DNA from: Archangiaceae bacterium
GTDB lineage: Bacteria; Myxococcota; Myxococcia; Myxococcales; Myxococcaceae
Direction of reading: 5' to 3'
DNA: 64,000 nucleotides
NCBI GenBank assembly: GCA_016714225.1
Contig: JADJNS010000022.1
Location: forward strand, 186,001 to 250,000
Position 1 is the stretch's first letter; every line of letters begins with the position of its first letter. Positions 46,486-55,545 of this stretch are shown here, one piece after another. The position numbers and the translations under genes were made by a program. Under the pieces are notes generated by a model. It was not told the origin of the DNA, made no database searches, and saw only the letters and a program-made list of their open reading frames with translations.

Positions 46486-46504
46486 TGCAGTACCTGTTAC
46501 TGCA
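46486..46504. promoter_or_regulatory. 19-bp inverted repeat, candidate operator
   Basis: TGCAGTA (46486-46492), CCTGT, TACTGCA (46498-46504): perfect 7-bp arms, 28 bp before the GTG at 46532. It would fall inside the coding region if the GTG at 46481 were the start, so it argues for 46532. Confidence 0.5.
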
Positions 46505-46531
46505 ACCGCGGCGCAGAATACGCTCCGTCAC

Positions 46532-47176
46532 GTGCGCACCCTCGGACTCTGGCTCGCCCTCGCGCAGTCGCACCCATCGACGCTCGACCAGGCGACCCGC
46601 GCCTACGAGGACCTCGAGTTCGAGCGCTGCGTCTCGTTGCTCTCGTCGCCGCCTGCCGACACGGCACCGCAGCAGCTCGCCGCCGTCGAGCTCTACCGCG
46701 GCCTGTGCCACTTCAACCTCGCTCAGCCCGAGCAGGCCCGCGCCGACTTTCTCGCGGCTCGCACCCACGACCCCACCCTCAAGCTCCCCGCCGGCACCAG
46801 CCCAAAGGCCGTCGAGCTCTTCGCCTCGGCCGCCCCTCTGGCACAGCCTGCCGCGCCCGCCCCGGCGCCAGCCGTCGTCGTCCCCACGCCCGAGCCGGCG
46901 CCCGTCGTCTCGAGCTCACGCGCGCGCTCGTGGTGGCCCGGCCCCGCGGCGGTGCTCGCGCTGGGCCTCGCCGGCACCGGTACCGCCATCGGCTTCGGCT
47001 TCGCCGCGCGTCAGAACGAGACCCAGGCGAACGGCGCCCGCTTCACCTCCGACGCCGAGCGGTATGGCGCCGCCGCACGCCGCGACGCGCTCGGCTCGAA
47101 CATCGCCTGGGCCTGCGCGGGCGCCGCGCTCGCCGCGGCCATCATCTGGGGCGTGGTCGCGCTGGTCAGCGACTGA
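46532..47176 (+). CDS. TPR-like membrane protein of unknown function
   Basis: A 214-residue protein from GTG 46532, giving a short signal-like start (VRTLGLWLALAQS). Residues ~15-95 are TPR-like helices (TRAYEDLEFERCVSLLSS, LYRGLCHFNLAQPEQARADFLAARTHDPTLKLP). A Pro/Ala-rich spacer with SSSRARSWWPGP leads to two hydrophobic segments (AAVLALGLAGTGTAIGFGFAA and NIAWACAGAALAAAIIWGVVALV). Proteins of this plan are common beside Ser/Thr kinases in myxobacteria, as I recall. A GTG at 46481 would add 17 residues. Confidence 0.7.
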   Translation: MRTLGLWLALAQSHPSTLDQATRAYEDLEFERCVSLLSSPPADTAPQQLAAVELYRGLCHFNLAQPEQARADFLAARTHDPTLKLPAGTSPKAVELFASAAPLAQPAAPAPAPAVVVPTPEPAPVVSSSRARSWWPGPAAVLALGLAGTGTAIGFGFAARQNETQANGARFTSDAERYGAAARRDALGSNIAWACAGAALAAAIIWGVVALVSD

Positions 47177-47356
47177 GAGAACGGCTGCACGCGCTGAGGC
47201 CGAAGCGTCGACGATCTGCGCCCGAAGTGAACCCCCACTCGCGCACCGTGCCCCCGGCTCGAAGTGACGGTACTCGCCGTCGACGCGCCGCACCTTCGGT
47301 GGGCGCAAGAGCACGTGCCGGAGCCCGCTACGACGAGCTCGGCCCGTGCCGCCCCG

Positions 47357-48253
47357 TCAGGGCGTCAGCACCGCGCCGGTGTCGTCCCAGACGTTGCCCT
47401 CCCAGACATTTCCCGGCCTGGAGCCGTCGAAGGACGTCACCGGGCCGTACGAGCCGCACTGGGCGTGAAACTTTCGCCCGAAGCGGTTGCGCAGCACGCG
47501 AATGTTCGAGGTCGGCAGCGCCGGCACGTCGCCGCCCAGCGTCACCGACCACCCTGCCCCGTTGATCTGGTTCGCCTCGAGCAGCACGTCGGTGATCGCC
47601 GCGTCCTGCGAGTAGAGCGTCACCACCGCGTCGCCGTTGCCCGGCACCTCGAGCACGTCGTGCCGCAGCGTCAGGTGCGAGTCTCCCGAGGTCACGAACG
47701 TCGACTGGTTCGACCCGTTGAACTCGTGCAGCAGCGAGTGCTCGAGCGTGACGTGATCGCCGCGCACCCGAATGCCGGTGGCGGTGCCGTGCAGGTGCAG
47801 CCGCCGCAGCACCGCGCCCGAGCCGGTGATGCCGTACGCGCTGCCTGCGTGCCCGGTGCCGTCGATCTCCACGTCTTCGACCAGCGTGTCCGACCCGTCG
47901 AGCTGCAGCGGGCTGTCGGTGCAGCTGCCCGGCTTGATGCGCAGGTTTCGCAGCACCACGTGCGCGGCTTCGACCGAAACGCACCCGGTGATCTCGAGCG
48001 CCTCGAGCACCTTGCCGTCTTGCGTGATGGTCAGCGGCCCCGACGCGGTGAGCGTGGTGCCGGCGATGACGCCGGTCGTCTCGGGGCTCGGCCAGGGCAG
48101 CGCGCCCCCGTCCCACGCCGGCACACACTTGCCGTGCACGCACTCGCGGCCCGAGCCGGCGCTGCACGCGTGGGTCTCGTCGCAGTCGCGGTCTTCGTAC
48201 GGCTGAATGTTCACCTGACACGCGGCGAGCAGCGCGAAGGCCACGAACCTCAC
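47357..48253 (-). CDS. Lipoprotein with right-handed parallel beta-helix
   Basis: A 298-residue protein from GTG 48253, with lipoprotein signal VRFVAFALLAAC. After a short Cys-rich stretch (DCDETHACSAGSGRECVHGKCVP, six Cys read in small-loop style) come ~200 residues of beta-helix turns: AAHVVLRNLRIKPGS, DTLVEDVEIDGTG, GAVLRRLHLHGTATGIRVRGDHVTLEHSLLHEF, and similar. Such folds occur in polysaccharide lyases and adhesins; no catalytic set is obvious. The element cggc(t)tcgaagtgacg occurs on both sides of the gene (about 47255 and 48271). It is divergent from the DUF1592 gene. Confidence 0.75.
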   Translation of the reverse strand: MRFVAFALLAACQVNIQPYEDRDCDETHACSAGSGRECVHGKCVPAWDGGALPWPSPETTGVIAGTTLTASGPLTITQDGKVLEALEITGCVSVEAAHVVLRNLRIKPGSCTDSPLQLDGSDTLVEDVEIDGTGHAGSAYGITGSGAVLRRLHLHGTATGIRVRGDHVTLEHSLLHEFNGSNQSTFVTSGDSHLTLRHDVLEVPGNGDAVVTLYSQDAAITDVLLEANQINGAGWSVTLGGDVPALPTSNIRVLRNRFGRKFHAQCGSYGPVTSFDGSRPGNVWEGNVWDDTGAVLTP

Positions 48254-48415
48254 CGCGCCACCATAGCGGGTCGGCTTCGAAGTGACGCCAACTCCAGTTG
48301 GCCCTGGAGCGCCGCTGTCCACGACGCTTCGCAAAAAACAGCCTGATTTCGAAATGTTCAGCATCACACCTGCGCCCGGCAGCACTGGCACCTCTGCTGC
48401 AAAACGCCGCGCACG

Positions 48416-50287
48416 ATGAGAGCGACCGTGTGGGTGCTGTGCGCGGCGACGTTCGGCTGCGAAGGGATGATCGGCACGAACCCGCTGCACCCGGGCGACG
48501 ACCCGAGCGGCACCGGAGGCAGAGGGAGCGGCGTCGCCACGGGCGGCGGCGGCGAGCCCGGCCCCGGCACGGGCGGAGGTGTCACAGGCACCGGCGGAGG
48601 CACCGCCCAGCCCAACCCCGACGTGCCGCCCTTCGCCTGCACGCAAGACGCGCCCGGGTCCGACACCGCGCACCGGCTCAGCCGCCGGCAGCTGCAGCGC
48701 ACCCTGCAGGCTTTTGTCGATCGCCTGGTGCCCGCGGCGCAGGCCACCCCCCTGCTGCAGGCCGCCTGGAGCGCCGCCGCGGTGCCCGCCGAGGCCGAGC
48801 GCTACAAGCGGTGGGGCAACGACTTCTCGAGCCAGCACGCGCAGAGCCTCTTCACCGTCGCCGACGCGCTCGCCACCGCGCTCTCGTCGGGCACCACCTA
48901 CGCCGCGGCCGCCAACGCCGCGCTCAAGCTCTCGCCCGGCACCTGCGCCACGCTCAACACCGCCTCGCCGAGCGTCGACTGCCAGAAGCAGCTGATTCGC
49001 AACCTGGGCCGGCGCCTGCTGCGCCGACCGCTCGTCGAGACCGCGACGCTCGACGAGGTCGAGCTCTACCGGCAGGAATACGCCTCGGCCACCGGGGCCA
49101 CGGCCTTCAGCGCGGTGGTGTTCCGCCTGCTGCTCGCGCCCGAGTCGCTCTTCCGCATCGAGGCGCACGAGGTGGCGGTGCCGGGCCGCCTCGACGTGCT
49201 GGCGCTCTCGTCGGCCGCCATCGCCAACCGCCTCAGCTACACCTACTGGAACAGCGCTCCCGACGAGACGCTGCTGGGCATGGCGGCGAGCACAGATCTC
49301 TCGACCGAGCCCGCGTTCTCGGCCGCGCTCGACTACGTGCTCGCGCAGGCCCCGCTGGCCGACAGCACCGACGAGTTCATGGGCGACTGGCTCAGCCTCG
49401 ACAAGGTGCCCCACTTTCAGTCGAGCAACCCCGCGGCGTTCGCCGCCTACGCCGGCGCGGTGAAGTACGACGACGCCCTGCGCGACCAGATGATCGCCGA
49501 GGTGCGCGAGCTGGGCGCCTGGGTGACGCGCAGCGGCGGCACCTTCGCCGATCTCTTCACCACCGACGTCTCGTTCGCGCGCAGCCCCGAGCTGATGAAG
49601 CTCTATCGGGTCACCGCCGCGGCTCCCGCCGCCATCACCTCGGCCAACGCGGTGCGGCTGCCCGCCGGCCGCCACCAGGGTGTGCTCACCCGCGCCGCGC
49701 TGCTGGTCACCGCCGCCGGCAACAAGAACCCGGTGCTGCGCGGAGCGCACATTCGCCGCGACATCTTGTGCCTCTCGACCCCGCCGCCGCCGGCCGACCT
49801 GCCCGCTGGCTCATTCGACCCGCCGCCCTACGACGCCAGCAAGACGGTGCGCGAGCGCTACACCGAGAAGACCTCGGTGCAGCCCTGCTTCAGCTGCCAC
49901 GTCACCCTCAACACCGCCGGCAACGCGCTCAGCAACTACAACGGCCTGGGCCAGTACGAAGACACCGAGCCCGCCTTCAAGGCCGACGGCACGCCCAACG
50001 GCTTGCGACTGCCGGTCGACGCGGTGGTCGACTTCAGCAAGGTGTTCGGCGGCAACGTCACCACCCGCGACTCGAGAGAGCTGACCGACCTGGTCGCCAG
50101 CCGGCCCGAGACCCAGAAGTGCTTCACGCAAGATCTGTCGGCGTTTCTGCTCGGGCGCGCGGTGAGCCCCGTGGCCGATGGCTGCCGCATGAACCACGTC
50201 TACGCGCAGCTGCGCGCGGGCAAGCCGCTGCGCGAGGCCATGCGCACCCTGGCCACCGAGCCCGACTTCCGCCTCAAGAAGCTCTGA
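48416..50287 (+). CDS. DUF1592-family lipoprotein with a C-type haem motif
   Basis: A 623-residue protein. A lipoprotein signal (MRATVWVLCAATFGC) is followed by a Gly/Thr-rich spacer. The rest matches the multi-domain DUF1587/1592/1588/1585 layout seen in planctomycetes and myxobacteria: RLSRRQLQRTLQAFVDRL, LGRRLLRRPLVETATLDEVELYRQEYASA, LLLAPESLFRIE, SSAAIANRLSYTYWNSAPDETLL (DUF1592), GVLTRAALLVTAAGNKNPVLRGAHIRRDILC (DUF1588), then a CFSCH haem-binding motif near residue 491 and a DUF1585-like end. Function unknown; secreted cytochrome-like. It is followed 15 bp later by its usual partner, DUF1552. Confidence 0.88.
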   Translation: MRATVWVLCAATFGCEGMIGTNPLHPGDDPSGTGGRGSGVATGGGGEPGPGTGGGVTGTGGGTAQPNPDVPPFACTQDAPGSDTAHRLSRRQLQRTLQAFVDRLVPAAQATPLLQAAWSAAAVPAEAERYKRWGNDFSSQHAQSLFTVADALATALSSGTTYAAAANAALKLSPGTCATLNTASPSVDCQKQLIRNLGRRLLRRPLVETATLDEVELYRQEYASATGATAFSAVVFRLLLAPESLFRIEAHEVAVPGRLDVLALSSAAIANRLSYTYWNSAPDETLLGMAASTDLSTEPAFSAALDYVLAQAPLADSTDEFMGDWLSLDKVPHFQSSNPAAFAAYAGAVKYDDALRDQMIAEVRELGAWVTRSGGTFADLFTTDVSFARSPELMKLYRVTAAAPAAITSANAVRLPAGRHQGVLTRAALLVTAAGNKNPVLRGAHIRRDILCLSTPPPPADLPAGSFDPPPYDASKTVRERYTEKTSVQPCFSCHVTLNTAGNALSNYNGLGQYEDTEPAFKADGTPNGLRLPVDAVVDFSKVFGGNVTTRDSRELTDLVASRPETQKCFTQDLSAFLLGRAVSPVADGCRMNHVYAQLRAGKPLREAMRTLATEPDFRLKKL

Positions 50288-50302
50288 CCCTCGAGAGGAA
50301 CC

Positions 50303-51943
50303 ATGAACCGCACTTCGATGAACCGTCGCATGTTCCTTCGTGGCGCCGGCGGAGCCTTGCTGGCGATTCCCCTGCTGCCGTCGCTCTTGCCGCGCGAGGC
50401 GCAGGCCCAGGCGGCCGCGATTCCCAAGCGCTACGTGGCCATCTGGAGCAACTACGACTACGGCCACTCCCGCCACTGGTACCCCCAAGGCGGCCTCCCG
50501 CTGACGCTCAACCCCGCCGGCGAGGCGGCGGTGAAGTACCAGGCGTTGAGGGCGCTGATCGGCTCGAACCCCGCCCTCTCGCGCGTGCTGGGCGCCGGGC
50601 TCACCCCGCACCTGGGCTCGCTGAACCTCTTTCGCGGCCTCGACTTCCCCGACTGGTTCGGCCACGGCTTCGCGCACGCCCTGGGCAACCTGAGCAGCAG
50701 CCAGAGCAACGACGAGATCAACAAGCTGCCGATGGTGAGCACGCTCGACCAGGTGCTGGGCCGCAACGCGCGCATCAACCCCCACGCCACCGAGCCGTTC
50801 GTGTTGGGCAACCAGACCTCGATGTCGTACGGGCCCGACGCGAGCGGCAAGGTGTCGCGCAAGTCGCCGATGGCGACCACCGCACAGGGCATCTACAGCA
50901 CGCTGTTTCGCGGCGGGCAGGTGCCCGAGAGCGGGCAGATGGCCAGCGTGCACCCGCGCCGCGACGTGCTCTCGCGGGTGCTCGACGACTACAAGCGGGT
51001 GCGCAGCGGCGCGCAGATCAGCAGCTCCGACAAGGTGGTGCTCGACAACGCCCTCGACAAGCTCTCGGAGGTGCAGCGCAACCTCGCCGCGCAGACCACC
51101 GTGGCCAACGGCTGCTCGTACAAGGGCATCTCGACCGCGTACACCCGCTGGAGCTACGACCAGCCGCAGGCGCTCAAGAACATGGCCGACCTGCTGGTCG
51201 CCGCGATGATGTGCGACGTGAACCGGGTGTTCCACTTCACCGGCATCATCGACGACGACTACTACAACAAGTCGAGCGGCAACTTTCACGACGGGCACTC
51301 GCACAGCCCGCGCACGGTGATCGGTGGAAAGCTGAACCACGAGTACATGGCCGACATTCAGGGCCAGCTGGTGTCGAACTTCATCGTGCCGTTGCTCAAC
51401 GGCATGGCCGCTGCGACCGACGCGGTGAACGGCAAGTCGATGCTCTACAACTCGCTGGTGCACTTCGCGATCGAGAGCGGCACGGCGCACTCGTTCTCCG
51501 ACAGCCCCACCCTGCTGGCCGGCAACGCGGGCGGCGCGCTCACCAGCGGGCACCTCATCGACTACACCAACCCCGCGCTCGACGACGGCACCTTCAACCT
51601 GCCCGCCGAAGCCTGGGAGGCCGACCCCCAGAGCCCGAACTTCGTCGGCTACGGCCACGGCGTGCAGCTGCAGCGCATCTTCGTCAACGTGCTGCAGGCG
51701 ATGGGGCTGGCCCGCGCAGAGTACGAGCGCGCCGATCTCAACACGTACTACCGGGGCCGCTCGGACAGCTCGCTCGGCGCGCAGAACAACGGCATCACCG
51801 ACGTCGGTGGCTACGGCCACATCGGCGTGGCGAACCCGATACAGCAGTCACAGTGGATGATGTACGGCCACCACCGCATGAAGGACTACAACTACAACTT
51901 CTTCAAGACGCCGCTGCTGATGCCGCCCACCAGCGCAGCCTAG
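50303..51943 (+). CDS. DUF1552-family Tat-exported protein
   Basis: A 546-residue protein. The N-terminus MNRTSMNRRMFLRGAGGALLAIPLLPSLLPREAQA is a twin-arginine signal (NRRMFLRG) with AQA cleavage. The body is the DUF1552 fold, related to sulfatase/alkaline-phosphatase-like DUF1501 proteins: YVAIWSNYDYGHSRHWYPQG near the start, HGFAHALGN, and HDGHSHSP near 330, a His-rich patch that may bind metal. Usually encoded next to DUF1592 proteins, as here. Periplasmic; a folded or metallated state at export is implied by Tat. The enzymatic role is unknown. Confidence 0.88.
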   Translation: MNRTSMNRRMFLRGAGGALLAIPLLPSLLPREAQAQAAAIPKRYVAIWSNYDYGHSRHWYPQGGLPLTLNPAGEAAVKYQALRALIGSNPALSRVLGAGLTPHLGSLNLFRGLDFPDWFGHGFAHALGNLSSSQSNDEINKLPMVSTLDQVLGRNARINPHATEPFVLGNQTSMSYGPDASGKVSRKSPMATTAQGIYSTLFRGGQVPESGQMASVHPRRDVLSRVLDDYKRVRSGAQISSSDKVVLDNALDKLSEVQRNLAAQTTVANGCSYKGISTAYTRWSYDQPQALKNMADLLVAAMMCDVNRVFHFTGIIDDDYYNKSSGNFHDGHSHSPRTVIGGKLNHEYMADIQGQLVSNFIVPLLNGMAAATDAVNGKSMLYNSLVHFAIESGTAHSFSDSPTLLAGNAGGALTSGHLIDYTNPALDDGTFNLPAEAWEADPQSPNFVGYGHGVQLQRIFVNVLQAMGLARAEYERADLNTYYRGRSDSSLGAQNNGITDVGGYGHIGVANPIQQSQWMMYGHHRMKDYNYNFFKTPLLMPPTSAA

Positions 51944-51954
51944 AAGCAACGAGG

Positions 51955-51985
51955 GTGAGCGGCGCCAGAGATCGCGCCGCGTCAC
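51955..51985 (+). terminator. Hairpin after the DUF1592-DUF1552 pair
   Basis: GCGGCGC (51959-51965), 8-nt loop, GCGCCGC (51974-51980), extended by GTGA and TCAC across one bulged G, giving about 11 bp. It lies 12 bp after the stop. Confidence 0.55.
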
Positions 51986-52047
51986 GCGAAGGAAACGGCG
52001 GCCATGAGCTCTTGCGCGGGCGCCCAAACCGCCCTAAGCGCCGGCCC

Positions 52048-52860
52048 ATGAAACGCGCGCTCGTCTCGATGGTCTTCCTCGCCGCCTGCGGCCCCCAAGA
52101 GGCCCAGGTGGGCAGCAGCCAGGACCCGGTGGGAGCCAGCCTCGCTGCCCCGCTGGCCGCGAGCGAGTTCGGCATCGCCTTCCGCTCGGACTGGAACATC
52201 GTGCGCAACGGCATCTTCACCGAGGGCGGCACGATTCGCGTGCAGTACGACGCCGCCCGCCTGCCCGGCTGTCGCGGCGAGCAGAACGGCAAGCCCGCCT
52301 GGTCGATCACCGGCTACGCGCAGGTGAACGACGGCCCGGTGCAGAGCTTCGAGGCCGGCGGCTTCTCGCCCTCGAGCGGCACCAGCGCGCCGGTGGTTCA
52401 ACTGCCGGCCGCGGGCAAGGTCGCCTTCTGGTTCAACGTCACCAACGTGTGGGGCTGCAGCGAGTGGGACTCGAACTTCGGCCACAACTTCGTCTACGAG
52501 GTCGCGCCCCAGCCGCGCATCGTGTTCGACGCCGCGTGGAGCGAGACCGTGGTCGGCACCCCGGGCAGCAACCCGACGCTGGTCGTCGATTATGATCTCT
52601 CGCGCCTGCCCGACTGCAGGGCGACCTACTCGGGCCTGCCCACCTGGGAGATTCTGGTGTGGTGGCGCTTCGACGGTGGCGCGACGCAGTACACGCCCGT
52701 CACGGTGGCGCATGGCAGCGAGCGGGTCGCTGCTCCCGCGCGCATCGCGATTCCCACCGGCGCGAAAGAGATCGAGCTGTGGTTCAAGAGCTCCGACCGC
52801 GGCGGCTGCGTTCAGTACGACTCGGACTTCGGGTCGAACTACCGCTGGCACGTGAACTGA
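52048..52860 (+). CDS. Lipoprotein with two related beta-domains (DUF6209-like)
   Basis: A 270-residue protein. The lipoprotein signal is MKRALVSMVFLAACG. Two halves repeat the same order of motifs: ARLPGCRG, W-I, then LPAAGKVAFWFNVTNVWGCSEWDSNFGHNFVYEV in the first, and SRLPDCRATYSGLPTWEI, then IPTGAKEIELWFKSSDRGGCVQYDSDFGSNYRWHV in the second. Each half has two Cys that likely pair, and an acidic Y/WDSxFG turn. This resembles what I recall of DUF6209 in myxobacteria; the name is tentative. Expected at the cell surface. The following gene is convergent. Confidence 0.7.
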   Translation: MKRALVSMVFLAACGPQEAQVGSSQDPVGASLAAPLAASEFGIAFRSDWNIVRNGIFTEGGTIRVQYDAARLPGCRGEQNGKPAWSITGYAQVNDGPVQSFEAGGFSPSSGTSAPVVQLPAAGKVAFWFNVTNVWGCSEWDSNFGHNFVYEVAPQPRIVFDAAWSETVVGTPGSNPTLVVDYDLSRLPDCRATYSGLPTWEILVWWRFDGGATQYTPVTVAHGSERVAAPARIAIPTGAKEIELWFKSSDRGGCVQYDSDFGSNYRWHVN

Positions 52861-52875
52861 GCGCCCCGCGCGGGC

Positions 52876-53643
52876 CTACTTGCCCGACCACACCGGCTTG
52901 CGCTTCTCGGCGAACGCCTTGAGGCCCTCGAGCCGGTCTTGGGTCTTCAGCACCAGCTCATAGGCGCGCTGCTCGAGCATCAGCGCCTCGCCCAGCTCGA
53001 GGTGGGTGCCCTCGTCGATGGCGTGCTTCGCCGCGTACACCGCGACCGGCGCGTTCTCGACCACGTCGGCGGCCAGCTGCATCGCCACCTCGATGCCGCC
53101 CACCCGCTCGGCCAGGCCCAGCCGCACCGCTTCGTCGGCCCCCACCCGCCGCCCGGTGAGGATCAGGTCTTTCGCCGGGCCCCTGCCGATCAGCCGCGGC
53201 AGCCGCTGGGTGCCACCGCCGCCGGGAATGATGCCCAGCTTCACCTCGGTGAGGCCCATCTCGGCGCCCGGGGCGATCACCCGCAGATCACACGACAGCG
53301 CCAACTCGGTGCCGCCGCCGAACGCCGCGCCGTTCACCGCCGCGATGAACACGGTGTGCGACTTCTCGATGGTCTGAAAGGTCTCGCGCAGCGACTCGAG
53401 AAAGCCGCGCACGTCGTGCTCGTTCATGGTGGCGCGCTCTTTCAGGTCGGCGCCGGCGCAGAACGCCTTGTCACCCGCACCGGTCAGCACCACCGCGCGC
53501 ACCGCGGGGAAGGTGTCTCCCACCCGGTCGAGGTGGTGCTCGAGCTCGGCGACCATGGCCCGGCTCAAGGCGTTGCGCCGGGCCTCTGAATTGATGGTCC
53601 AACGCTCGACTGCGCCCTGCTGCTCGATGATGAACTCAGCCAT
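52876..53643 (-). CDS. Enoyl-CoA hydratase/isomerase family protein
   Basis: A 255-residue crotonase. AFCAGADLKE is the first oxyanion segment. AAFGGGTELALSCDLRVIAPGAEMGLTEVKLGIIPGGGGTQRLPRLIG contains both catalytic Glu positions (in GGGTELA and LTEVKLG), so hydratase activity is likely. Members of this type include short-chain enoyl-CoA hydratase and methylglutaconyl-CoA hydratase; the latter would fit with HMG-CoA lyase, but the sequence alone does not decide. Single gene between convergent and divergent neighbours. Confidence 0.92.
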   Translation of the reverse strand: MAEFIIEQQGAVERWTINSEARRNALSRAMVAELEHHLDRVGDTFPAVRAVVLTGAGDKAFCAGADLKERATMNEHDVRGFLESLRETFQTIEKSHTVFIAAVNGAAFGGGTELALSCDLRVIAPGAEMGLTEVKLGIIPGGGGTQRLPRLIGRGPAKDLILTGRRVGADEAVRLGLAERVGGIEVAMQLAADVVENAPVAVYAAKHAIDEGTHLELGEALMLEQRAYELVLKTQDRLEGLKAFAEKRKPVWSGK

Positions 53644-53666
53644 CTTTTCCCCTAGGTTTGACGCAA

Positions 53667-55538
53667 ATGATCAACCGCGCGCGCTGGCCCCTATACCTTG
53701 CCGTGCTGTCGATCGCGCTGCCCGCGTTCGCCCGCATCGGCGGCGGCGAGCACTACGCCGGCAGCAACAACAACTCGAACGACGGCGGCGGCAGCGGCGG
53801 CGACGGCGAGCTGGTCGGCTGGCTCATCTACATCGCCATTCGCCACCCGGTGATCGGCATACCCCTGCTGGTGGGGTTCGTGCTGGTGGCCTGGTACATG
53901 AAATCGCAAGAGGGCTCGGCCTCGACCAAGAAGGCGTTTCAGCAGGCCGAAGCGCAGGTGCGCACCACCGTCTCGGCGCAGGCGGTCACCCAGTGGGTGG
54001 GCGCGCTGAAGCAGAAAGACCCGTCGTTCGACCTGCTCCACCTGTTCGACAACGTGAAGAAGCTGTTCCTCGAGGTGCAGGGGGCGTGGTTCCGCCGCAG
54101 CCTCGAGCCGGTGCGGCGCTACCTCTCGGACGCCACCTTCCAGCGCCTCTCGCTGCAGCTGCGGCTGCTCGACCTGCAGGGCATTCGCGACGCGATCAGC
54201 GACTACGCGGTGGTGGATCTGCAGATCATCGGCCTCGAGCAGAACGAGCACTTCGACACCGTGCACGTGCGGGTGAAGGCCCAGATGCGCGACGCCGACG
54301 CCCCCTCGCGCGCCACCGACGAGCAGGCGCTCGCGCTCGCGGCGAAGCAGCAGCTCGAGCCGTTCATCGAGGTCTGGTCGTTCGTGCGCAAGCCCGGCGC
54401 GGTCACCAACGCCGCGAAAGAGCTCTCCAATGGCAAGTGCCCCAACTGCGGCGCCCCCTTCGAGGGCGGCGCGGCCAACCGCTGCCAGTTCTGCAGCGCG
54501 GTGGTGAACAGCGGCAACTACGACTGGGTGCTGGCCGAGATCACCCAGGGCAGCGAGTTCACCCGCGGCGGCGACGCCGTCGAGGGCTTCGCCCGCGCCA
54601 GGCAGACCGACCCTGCGCTCAGCAGCGAGACGCTCGAAGACCGCGGCTCGCTGATCTTCTGGAAGTGGGTCGAGGCGCAGGCCACCGGCAACCCCACCCC
54701 GTTCGCCAAGCTGTGCGGCACCGAGTACCTCACCTGGCTGTCGAACGACCTGAAAGATCTGAAGGGCCGCGGCAAGCGGAAGGTGTTTCTCGAGTGCGCC
54801 GTCGGCGCGGTGAACACCCGCCGGCTCGACCGCGACGGCGACGTCGATCTGGCGCACCTCGAGGTTCGCTGGAGCGCCCGCATGGGCATCGGCCCGGCCG
54901 ACGAGAAGCCGCCCTCGCTGCCGGTGGTGCCGCAGCGCTGGGTGTTCACCCTGCAGCGCAAGGCGGGCGCCACCACCAACGCCGCCAACGGCATGTCGAC
55001 CAACCGCTGCCCCAACTGCAGCGCCCCGCTGTCGGACAATGGCCAGCCGTCGTGCGAGTTCTGCGGCACCATGTTGCAGAGCGGAGAGCGCGACTGGGTG
55101 CTCAAAGACGCGCGCGTCTGGGAGTCGTGGGCGGCGATGAAGCGGCCTGCCGCCGCCAGCGCCGCCGCCGCCTCGGCGCCGCGCGACCGGGTGGTGTCGA
55201 AAGAAGAGCGCGAGCGGCTGCTCTACATGATGGCCGCGATGGCCGCCGCCGACGGGGTGGTCGACGGCAAAGAGCGAGAGCTGCTCAAAGACTGCTCGGC
55301 GCGCTGGAGCGTGCCGTGGGCCAACGTCGAGCTGGCGCTGAGCGCGGGCTCCAACCTCTTCGATCGCCTGGTGCAGAAGGGCACGCCCGAGGCCGAGCAC
55401 TTCATGAATGAGCTGGTCTCGATGGCGCTGATCGACGGGAAGATCGACCGCAGCGAGCGCAAGATGCTCGAAGCCGCCGCGCAGCACCTCGGCGTGGGCG
55501 GCGCCACCTTGAGCGCGATGCTGCAGCGATCGTCGTGA
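53667..55538 (+). CDS. Secreted/membrane Tim44-like protein with two zinc ribbons and a TerB-like domain
   Basis: A 623-residue protein from ATG 53667 (TTG 53658 is in frame). It has a signal-like N-terminus (WPLYLAVLSIALPAFA), a Gly/Asn-rich stretch and a membrane helix (IGIPLLVGFVLVAWYM). A Tim44/MRPL45-like domain follows (FDNVKKLFLEVQGAWFRRSLEPVRRYLSDATFQRL). Zinc ribbon CPNCGAPFEGGAANRCQFC (~252) then a second Tim44-like segment and ribbon CPNCSAPLSDNGQPSCEFC (~447) follow. The C-terminal ~110 residues are TerB-like (MAAMAAADGVVDGKERELL, MALIDGKIDRSERKML). The internal duplication (domain plus ribbon, twice) is clear. Cys-rich ribbons suggest the bulk faces the cytoplasm. Function unknown. 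Confidence 0.8.
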   Translation: MINRARWPLYLAVLSIALPAFARIGGGEHYAGSNNNSNDGGGSGGDGELVGWLIYIAIRHPVIGIPLLVGFVLVAWYMKSQEGSASTKKAFQQAEAQVRTTVSAQAVTQWVGALKQKDPSFDLLHLFDNVKKLFLEVQGAWFRRSLEPVRRYLSDATFQRLSLQLRLLDLQGIRDAISDYAVVDLQIIGLEQNEHFDTVHVRVKAQMRDADAPSRATDEQALALAAKQQLEPFIEVWSFVRKPGAVTNAAKELSNGKCPNCGAPFEGGAANRCQFCSAVVNSGNYDWVLAEITQGSEFTRGGDAVEGFARARQTDPALSSETLEDRGSLIFWKWVEAQATGNPTPFAKLCGTEYLTWLSNDLKDLKGRGKRKVFLECAVGAVNTRRLDRDGDVDLAHLEVRWSARMGIGPADEKPPSLPVVPQRWVFTLQRKAGATTNAANGMSTNRCPNCSAPLSDNGQPSCEFCGTMLQSGERDWVLKDARVWESWAAMKRPAAASAAAASAPRDRVVSKEERERLLYMMAAMAAADGVVDGKERELLKDCSARWSVPWANVELALSAGSNLFDRLVQKGTPEAEHFMNELVSMALIDGKIDRSERKMLEAAAQHLGVGGATLSAMLQRSS

Positions 55539-55545
55539 GGCGGCT

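Noticed and set aside
47255..48286. cggc(t)tcgaagtgacg on both sides of the beta-helix gene as ends of a mobile element
   Set aside because: The two ~15-bp matches are direct, short and not at clean boundaries, and there is no recombinase gene.
48298..52860. A single 1520-codon + strand frame
   Set aside because: Only its last ~270 codons (the lipoprotein from 52048) read as protein; the rest is out of frame with the DUF1592 and DUF1552 genes.
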